From: CBDCVN01 sp965223585
Lineage (GTDB): Bacteria > Deinococcota > Deinococci > Deinococcales > Trueperaceae
NCBI GenBank assembly: GCA_965223585.1
Contig: CBDCWW010000008.1
Coordinates: 79,325 to 143,324, forward strand
Direction of reading: 5' to 3'
Length of the DNA: 64,000 nt
Shown here: positions 57,448 through 64,000 of the stretch, piece after piece
Layout: every line of letters starts with the position of its first letter
Position numbering within the stretch: the first letter of the stretch is position 1
Notes under the pieces: generated by a model
Seen by the model: only the letters and a program-made list of their open reading frames with translations
The model's database searches: none
Told to the model about the DNA's origin: nothing
Made by a program: the position numbers and the translations under genes

Positions 57448-59301
57448 TTAAGAGGGCAAGTTTGCTTGCCTTTTTCGTTTACGCCAGCGTCTTAGCAGCG
57501 CATAACTAAGAAGCAATACTAGTAAAAGCAGCAATCCTCCTGAAATTAGAAGCGTTCTCCAAATTGCTAGATTGGCCTTAGGCTGTACGTAAACAGCTAG
57601 AAAGTCAGCACGCTCAACAACTAGATCATCCTCTGTGACTGCTTTTGCCACAATATCAATACCATGCAAGCCAAGTTGTTGCGGTAACCAAGTGAGGGAT
57701 TTGGTGCTGTTAGTGCCTTCAAGTAAGATTTCTTCACCTGAACCATTCGGCATATGAATCAATGCAGTTATGTTGACATCTTGCAGTGTTTTATCAAGCT
57801 CGAGCTTACCCTTTAGTTCTATGCTCTCACCCAAATTTGGTAAAAGAGGTAACGCACTTGCTTCTAAGTGAGCCCCACCAACAACCTGAGCTGAAAGCGC
57901 ATAATCAGCACCTTCTAGTGGAGTAGCTTCTGTAGCTGTGAGAGTTATTTTCCAAGGCCCTGCTTTGGGGTTTCTGAAGCCATAACCCATGTGTAGTAAG
58001 GTAGTTGGATCATCAATAGTGATAAGCCCATGCTGATCTGGTGAAAGCTCAATAACTGCACCGCTAACCCCACGCACTGTAACCTCTAAAGAGCGAGATG
58101 GATCAAAAAGTGCAAAGCTGGCTATGATGATTTCATCTAAATGAACATCAATGTCCTTAGCTTCGCCGGGGTTAACGTGCCCTGAAAAAATCTGAGTTGC
58201 TTGACTGGGTTTATCTGTACTTGTTTGGGAAAAATCCACTAGGCTTTGTTGCGGTTCAATATGTTTTAATCTTTCTAAAACAAATTCTGTGAACGTTTCT
58301 TTTGAGCTAGCCAAGTCTGTGTGATAAACAGGCACTTCGACAAAGGGTGCAGGTAGGGTGTTGAGACTAGAAAGGCTTACTACCAAATCACTAGGTACTT
58401 TAGTGCAAGGTGCCTTGAAGCTCTCTGTAATAGGGGTACCAGCAATCTGAAAGAAGGGCACACCGCGCTGATCTGTAATCTCTTTATTAAAGACATTTTG
58501 AATATAAGCGGGTCTAAGTTCTAATGCTGCAGGTAAGTAAAACCCTAATGGAACTGGAAGATTTGAGCAATTTGATCCCCCCTGAGGTGTACCGAGCATA
58601 ATAAGTTGAGCGACATCGGATTCTTGCATGAGTTTATCGAGGTAGTAGCGACTGACAAGTCCACCCATACTATGTACCACAAGGTCAACTTTTTCTGCAC
58701 CCCTCAAGGTTTTTATACCCCTAATGTAGTTAGCTAATTCGGAAGCATTCTCGGCAATAGTTTTTGTTTGTAAAGTGGGTTTTGTAAAGTTGCCCATGTT
58801 CATCAGACCTTGTGCTTTTCCATCACCTACAGCAAAACCTTCTAAGCCCACAGTAGCTAAAAACCCTTCTTCTCCCAAGTAAGAATTCCAAAGAGACGCT
58901 GATGAATTGAAGCCATGCACAAGTACAATAGGGCGAGGCTTAATCATAGGATTTAAAAGAACATTTGTTTGCCCAGTGCTTGCCTGCAAGTTAGATTCTT
59001 CGGTTAGCCAAAACCAGTTTAGGCTCGAGACAAAATCACTTAAACAGCCATTGCCATTTACTGGAATTGTGCACTCGCCAAGTTTTGTTCTCTCTGGCTC
59101 GAGTGTGAACAACACATTTTCCACCTGTTGCACAGGCTCACTTACAGTTAAGCTTAAACGAACTATATTGCCATCAACAATATTTGCCAAGGGAAGCCCT
59201 TGGGAATCAGTTATTTCAAAAACATAAGTTGGCTGGGCTAATACACTTTGGCCCAAAAGAATGAGGTAAAGTACTAAGCAAAAGTAGAAAATAATCCTCA
59301 C
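57448..59301 (-). CDS. Membrane-anchored lipase-like alpha/beta hydrolase
   Basis: 617 residues, paralogue of the protein at 33108-34877. Signal peptide MRIIFYFCLVLYLILLGQSV, oxyanion motif IVLVHGF, nucleophile DLVVHSMGGLVSRYYLDKLM, then the same beta-rich C-terminal half. Unlike the paralogue it ends in a membrane helix and basic tail (LLISGGLLLLLVLLLSYALL then RRWRKRKR), a typical C-terminal anchor. Starts with GTG at 59301; TAAGGA lies upstream. About 130 bp of the upstream region also resembles that of the paralogue, so the duplication included the promoter. Confidence 0.88.
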   Translation of the reverse strand: MRIIFYFCLVLYLILLGQSVLAQPTYVFEITDSQGLPLANIVDGNIVRLSLTVSEPVQQVENVLFTLEPERTKLGECTIPVNGNGCLSDFVSSLNWFWLTEESNLQASTGQTNVLLNPMIKPRPIVLVHGFNSSASLWNSYLGEEGFLATVGLEGFAVGDGKAQGLMNMGNFTKPTLQTKTIAENASELANYIRGIKTLRGAEKVDLVVHSMGGLVSRYYLDKLMQESDVAQLIMLGTPQGGSNCSNLPVPLGFYLPAALELRPAYIQNVFNKEITDQRGVPFFQIAGTPITESFKAPCTKVPSDLVVSLSSLNTLPAPFVEVPVYHTDLASSKETFTEFVLERLKHIEPQQSLVDFSQTSTDKPSQATQIFSGHVNPGEAKDIDVHLDEIIIASFALFDPSRSLEVTVRGVSGAVIELSPDQHGLITIDDPTTLLHMGYGFRNPKAGPWKITLTATEATPLEGADYALSAQVVGGAHLEASALPLLPNLGESIELKGKLELDKTLQDVNITALIHMPNGSGEEILLEGTNSTKSLTWLPQQLGLHGIDIVAKAVTEDDLVVERADFLAVYVQPKANLAIWRTLLISGGLLLLLVLLLSYALLRRWRKRKRQANLPS

Positions 59302-59626
59302 AGTTTTTAATCCTTACAAATCTAATAGTTACTTCAAAAGCTCTTGGTAGCTTTGGCCTAATTTCTAACTTTAGTTTACTTCACTAATCCTGTTATGTAC
59401 AGATTCAGTTTAGTTCAGCTTTTTGGGTAAATGTTAAGCAGAATTTATGCACATTTATGCTAGCAGTTAAAGGTGCTTTTAGCAATATTGCGCTGTTATA
59501 TTACTTGATGAAGATAAGAACACGTAACAAGGTTGCACTGTTAAACAATTTTGTTGTCTAATATAAAGTAGCAAAGAAGTTTTAATGTCAGAGGTTAAAG
59601 GGTATAAAAACATCGTGTGAAGATTC
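59302..59626. other. Divergent promoter region
   Basis: About 325 bp between the lipase and the BTAD regulator. The lipase side resembles 32985-33107 in front of the other lipase (AGAAATTAGG-CAAAG, AATCTGTACATAA). Nothing else recognised. Confidence 0.45.
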
Positions 59627-60703
59627 ATGAACATAAAGCTCTTAGGAACTCCACAAATTGCTTATAATGGTTCATGGCAAGATATTTCCTTAAATAAAAC
59701 CTATCTTCTGATAATTTACTTAGTTCATAAAGCTAGTTGGGTTTCCCGAGACGAGCTTTTAGGACTCTTTTACCCCGATTTGCTCGAAGAAAATGCTAGA
59801 ATTAACTTACGAGCTTTACTCAAACGAGTACGTAAAATACCTTTACCTGCAAAACTAGAAAGCAAAGATGCTCGTCTGCGTTTGCTAATAGCTAGTGACA
59901 CAAGGTCTTTCCAAAAAGCTATAGCTGAGAAAAATTGGCAGGTGGCCATAAAATTTTATCGGGGAGATTTTCTAGAGGGATTCTACGAAAAAAGCCTTAG
60001 CCTAGAGGCTTGGATAGAATTAGAGCGTAGAAGCTTGCAAGAGGCTTACTATATGGCAGCTTTAAATTGTGCTAGCGCTTTAGAAAAAGAGCAAAAATTT
60101 ACTGAGGCTTTGACTTTACTAGATAACATCCTTAAGGAAAATAATCTTAATGAAGAATTAGTACAAGATTATATGCGTTGTGCTTATCTGGACGGAAAAC
60201 GTCAAAAAGCCCTAGAAGTCTTTGAGTGCTTTAAAACAGATTTAGAAAATGAGCTAGCTATCTCACCACTAGTAGAAACACTTATTCTAGCCGAAAAGAT
60301 TAAACAAAGTGATGGCTTAGTACTTGACAAGGGAAGGGAAAAAGGCTTTAAAACTTCAATCATATCTTTCATAGAAGAATTAGAACCCTCCTCTAAGCCT
60401 TTTCACAACTTTGTGGCTCGCCAAGATGCTTTAGATTGGCTTAGAAGTTATTGGCTCAAGGCTATTTATAATCATGGGCAAATAGTATTAATTCATGGAG
60501 AGGCTGGCACAGGCAAAACCACTCTTATAGATGCTTTTTGTAAAAGTGTGCAACAAGATGTACTAATAGCCAAGGGGCAGTGTAGTACCTATATGGGGGT
60601 TGGTGACCCATATTTGGTTTTTCAAGATGTTTTTGCTAATATCTTAAGACCTTTAGAAAGTAATACTAAACTATTAGAGCAGTTACTTAAAGGCAGGATC
60701 TAG
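59627..60703 (+). pseudogene. Fragment 1 of the regulator: winged-helix, BTAD, Walker A
   Basis: 358 residues: an N-terminal OmpR-like winged helix (LLIIYLVHKASWVSRDELLG, then LFYPDLLEENARINLRALLK), the helical BTAD domain (ALNCASALEKEQKFTEALTL) and the start of the ATPase with IHGEAGTGKTTLIDAF near residue 290. It ends prematurely (LLKGRI) 36 residues after the Walker A region; the next frame continues with VPKALEQTLTKLEEKEQKK. Confidence 0.85.
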
Positions 60704-60897
60704 TTTGTTAAGTACCCTTGTTCCTAAAGCGCTCGAGCAAACCCTAACCAAACTTGAGGAAAAAGAGCAAAAAAAGCTAGGGGCTATATTAGAAACAGGC
60801 ACAACTATAACTCACCAAAGCCAGCTATTTACGGAAGCCTTGGCAATTTTAGAACAACTCACTAAAGAAGTACCTTTTAGTAATTGTACTTGATGAT

Positions 60898-62367
60898 TTG
60901 CAATGGGCAGATGCTTCTAGTCTAAGCTTATTATTTTACTTAAGTCAGCGTTTGCGAGATTTGCCAATATTTTTCATAACTGCCTACAGAACAAGCGAAG
61001 CTACAGAGGGTGCTGGATTGGCCAAACTTAGCAATGAATTTAAGCGTCTTTATGGTGAAGTGACTTTAGATCTTGATAAAGTTGCTGAAGAAGAACGAGA
61101 AGTCTTTGTAAATGCCCTGCTTGACAGCGAGGACAATCAATTTAACGAGCAGTTTCGTAAGGCCCTAGTGGATAAAACAGGGGGACACCCTCTTTTTGCG
61201 CTCGAGCTACTAAAAAGCCTAGAAGTAAAGGGGCAGTTGCGCCCTAACCAAGAGGGCAAATGGATAATGACCACTGAGCTTAGTGATTTTGATTTACCTG
61301 TAAGGGTTGAAGCGGTCATAGCTGAGCGTATGCAAAATATTCCTCCTGAGCTACAAGATATTCTCTCTACGGCAAGCGTAGAGGGAGAAAGATTTACTGT
61401 AGAGTTAATTGCTGATTTACAAAATAAAAAGATTTGGGAAGTAGTGCAAGCTCTTAGTACCCTTGATAAAAAACACCAAATCATAAAATTACAAGGATTT
61501 AAGGAATTAGCAGATGAACGCCTGACTCACTATAGTTTTAGACACCAACTATTCCAAGATTATCTTTATAAGCAACTAAGCGAGTCAGAGCAAAGTTTCT
61601 TGCATGGTCAAGTAGGCAGTGCTTTAGCAAAGCTAGCACCTGAGGGTCACTCTGAATTAAGCTTACAATTAGCGCAGCACTTTCAGGCTGCTGGACAAAT
61701 GAATAGAGCATTGCAGCACTGGCAAGGTGCTGCTGACTATGCTGAACAACTTGCAGCCTACTTAGAAGCTATCAGTTACATTAAACAGGCGCTCGAGTTG
61801 CTAGATAACTTGCCCCCTGAGCAAAGTGTATCCCTTGAGGTTTATTTGCAGCTTAGATTGGGAGACCTGCTCGGGAGGGTAAAGGGTTGGGCTGCTCCAG
61901 AAGTTGAAAAAACCTTCTCTAGGGCTTACGCTTTATGTGAAAATCTAAACCAGTCAGAAGTTGCTCTTCCCTTACTGGGTCTTTGTAACTACCATCAAAC
62001 TTGTGCCGATTATGAAACTGCTATTGAACTAGGAGATAAATTAATACAAATTGTCAAGCACAATCCCCAAGTTAATTACTCAGTTTTCTCAGCACAGGGT
62101 TGGAACCATCTTTTTCAAGGCAATCTTGTGAGGGCTAAGGAATTTTTTGAAAAGGGTAACAATCTCTATAATCGTAAAGAGTTGCACCCAGAAGGCTATA
62201 ATGATAATTTAAGTGGTATGGCATGGGCATTAGCAATGATGGGCTTAGAAGATGAAGCATCTGAGTATTTAGCTGAAGCTCTTTCCTTATCAGAACAAAT
62301 AGGAGAACCATTCCACCGCTCTATGGTTCATACATATGCCTGGCTTTATCAATTTCCTTTGTTTTAA
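60898..62367 (+). pseudogene. Fragment 3 of the regulator: Walker B and TPR repeats
   Basis: 489 residues. The true frame begins slightly upstream with LVIVLDDLQWADASS, the Walker B of this ATPase class, after a lost base in a T-run near 60878. Then the winged-helix-like ATPase lid (SFRHQLFQDYLYKQLSESEQ) and TPR-like helices. Ends MVHTYAWLYQFPLF; the next frame continues FEVALQHSQAAKKIAQKHHF. Confidence 0.83.
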
Positions 62368-62850
62368 AGTTTGAGGTAGCTCTTCAGCACAGCCAAGCAG
62401 CAAAAAAAATTGCTCAGAAGCATCACTTTACCTTAATAGAGGCAGCATCACAAATCTTTGAAGGACACGCTCTTTACTGGCTAGATTCAAAGCAAGAAAG
62501 TATAGAGCATATGCTACAAGGGCTTAAACTATGGCATACATGTGGTAGTCATCTTGCTGAAACGTCTTATTATGTTATCCTTGCCGAAGTTCACATGGAC
62601 TATGGCGATTTAAGTGAGGCTGACAGGCTGCTAAAAGAGACCTTAGAAAAAATGGATGCTTGGGGGGAACGTTTCTACCAGCCAGAATTCTATCGCTTGC
62701 AAGGAAAGCTATTAAACTTTGCTGGACAAGCAGAAAAAGCCAAAGAGCTATTTGATAAAGGGATTTTCTTAGCCCAAAAAACAAAGCTCAAAGATGCTCG
62801 AGGCACGTCTACAAAAAGATCTTAAAAACTTGCTGAGCGCATCCACTTGA

Positions 62851-63037
62851 AATTTCATGCCAAAGAAGGGTGAACACACAAAGCAGTTTCTAGTAAATTT
62901 CAACGATGTTCAACCCTCACCCCAACCCTCTCCCAAATCTTGGGAGAGGGAGAAAAACCTAACCCTAAGAGGGGGTTTAGGGGAGTGAAGTGCAATTTGC
63001 CCTGCAGGTAAGTGTTCTAAAATAACTACTACAGGAT
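62851..63037. repeat. Intergenic repeat with CCCTCTCCC hairpin
   Basis: CCCTCTCCC (about 62928-62936) pairs with GGGAGAGGG (about 62943-62951), preceded by CAACCCTCACCCCAACC and followed by CCTAAGAGGGGGTTTAGG. This is a common type of dispersed intergenic hairpin in bacterial genomes; it may end transcription from both sides. Confidence 0.55.
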
Positions 63038-64000
63038 TTACTTAGAGAACAAATTCCAACTGTTCAAAGTTCCTGTGTCGAAAGCAACATTATCACTCAC
63101 CGTAAGTTTCCATTCGCCATTTAGGTCTAGGTTATTAAAATCACTAAGACTACCAAAAGGTTTGTAAATAGTGTTAGCTAGATAAGCAGGTGTAGTATTT
63201 GTGCAATTTGTATTAGCAGATAAGATCGCGTCATCAGAAAGAATATTGTTAATGTTATTACCACCACCACAGCCAGACTGATTGAGTAATGTTACAGATG
63301 TGTTAGATGGAACATGCTTTAAGGTGACAACTAAATCATCCATGTGAGTATGGCTAATATCTAGTTTTACACTCAAATCACTCACATTCCATAAAGCAGT
63401 AGTAATAAAGAGGGATTCACTTACTCCTGCAGGTGTATTATCTGGAATAGCTAATGCAGGGCTACTCGAGTAACCTCTTTGCATTACTACACTATCTAGC
63501 CCAACTACGTCATTAGTAAGTCCACCATGGTAGTCTCCTCGTATTTTCAGTGAGGTTAAATCAGCCAATACATTTGTCATGTCACTAGCGCTAGCAGGAT
63601 TAGCACCATTCATCCAACCATCTTCGCTAAGGCTTACTGCATAATATGTCCAATTAGTACCGGGGCTAGGGTTATCAAAACGATAAACCAGAGTAATTCC
63701 GCCACCAGTAATGATAATGTCATCGAAAGCTACTTGGCTAGTAGTGTTATTTTGTTTAAGCCAGTAACTGAGTAATCCTCCTACATAATCACTGGCATCT
63801 CCATAGTACTTTTGAGGTGCTTGCCAATACCAAACATCAGAATCTTGATCAGTTGCTTCTAAGAAACCATTAAACCGACCTCCTATTGGATTATGTGTTA
63901 AGTTACCAGCAAGCCCCATTAAGATCCAGTCTTCTATTTCATTATATGTGACCACAGGAAGATCGAAGTAAGTAGCACTGCTATCTTGCATAACAGTTGG
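63038..64000 (-). CDS. Secreted protein with C-terminal P/Homo B domain (partial at window end)
   Basis: The frame is open to the last base, so the N-terminus lies outside; the ATG at 63991 is only an internal Met. Residues near the middle read like a large extracellular beta domain (SDVWYWQAPQKYYGDASDYV). The C-terminal ~110 residues form a proprotein-convertase P domain: LDISHTHMDDLVVTLKHVPS, LLNQSGCGGGNN, and FNNLDLNGEWKLTVSDNVAF with the final DTGTLNSWNLF. P domains are often attached to secreted peptidases or adhesins; the catalytic part, if any, is not in view. Confidence 0.85.
   Translation of the reverse strand, partial: PTVMQDSSATYFDLPVVTYNEIEDWILMGLAGNLTHNPIGGRFNGFLEATDQDSDVWYWQAPQKYYGDASDYVGGLLSYWLKQNNTTSQVAFDDIIITGGGITLVYRFDNPSPGTNWTYYAVSLSEDGWMNGANPASASDMTNVLADLTSLKIRGDYHGGLTNDVVGLDSVVMQRGYSSSPALAIPDNTPAGVSESLFITTALWNVSDLSVKLDISHTHMDDLVVTLKHVPSNTSVTLLNQSGCGGGNNINNILSDDAILSANTNCTNTTPAYLANTIYKPFGSLSDFNNLDLNGEWKLTVSDNVAFDTGTLNSWNLFSK

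Larger units (their letters stand above)
59627..62850 (+). pseudogene. BTAD / AAA ATPase / TPR transcriptional regulator, broken by frameshifts
   Basis: One ancestral gene is now spread over at least four frames: 59627-60703 (DNA-binding, BTAD and Walker A), 60705-60893, 60898-62367 (Walker B and TPRs) and about 62368-62825, with a last shift near 62795 after which the frame reads EARLQKDLKNLLSAST to a stop at 62850. Breaks sit in or near T- or A-runs. Reassembled, it would be a ~1070-residue SARP/MalT-like regulator of the kind common in Deinococcota, acting as an ATP-dependent activator of unknown targets. Confidence 0.82.

Overview
The window is an AT-rich bacterial chromosome segment. Several genes suggest a low-GC member of the Deinococcota: a DUF4388 response regulator, an MqnD enzyme of the futalosine menaquinone route, a BTAD-type regulator and a possibly leaderless clpB. 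No rRNA is present, so this placement is inference. A compositional signature supports one resident genome: the palindrome CTCGAG occurs about 60 times (counted by eye), several-fold above expectation for such composition.

Layout. 1-2.0 kb: aconitase C-terminus, a cytochrome P450 and tRNA-Met. 2.0-7.5 kb: a decayed integrated element next to the tRNA, with a truncated integrase, an XRE operon with a 17-residue leader peptide, an IS200-like element, an 11-bp-periodic repeat array and remnants of a second integrase and a Doc toxin. 7.6-12.6 kb: DUF302 protein, ABC-2 exporter, class V aminotransferase, iron alcohol dehydrogenase. 12.6-21.5 kb: integron-type cassette array 1. 21.5-36.4 kb: housekeeping and signalling genes (PAP2, FIST plus GGDEF/EAL, tex, metG, Ser/Thr kinase, mqnD, protease, lipase, MFS pump). 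36.4-42.2 kb: cassette array 2. 42.3-48.4 kb: sucCD, response regulator, clpB. 48.5-49.4 kb: decayed toxin-antitoxin genes. 49.5-64 kb: secreted proteins, a GH13-like protein, a second lipase, a BTAD/AAA/TPR regulator broken by frameshifts, and a P-domain protein that runs off the end.

The main discovery is the pair of cassette arrays. Nine copies of a ~112-bp imperfect inverted repeat with RYYYAAC...GTTRRRY-type ends (integron attC sites) lie at the 3' ends of minus-strand genes. At the 5' end of each array sits a near-identical ~427-bp leader. It ends in an attI-like core and carries the same TTGACT-18-AATAAT promoter pointing into the array. No integron integrase lies beside either leader; the flanking genes are an ordinary PAP2 phosphatase and sucC. 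This looks like one attI-plus-promoter landing platform copied to at least two loci and presumably served in trans. The cassettes carry a PARIS-like AriA/AriB pair, an FRG protein, an antirepressor/nuclease fusion, an EAD1-type protein, an LRR protein and three toxin-antitoxin modules (one broken by an IS, one by a frameshift). CTCGAG is strongly depleted in both arrays, as expected for imported DNA.

A second possible regulon is marked by a GTTACC-N5-GTTACC box about 105-125 bp upstream of three small signal-peptide proteins (starts at 49505, 54098 and 57252).
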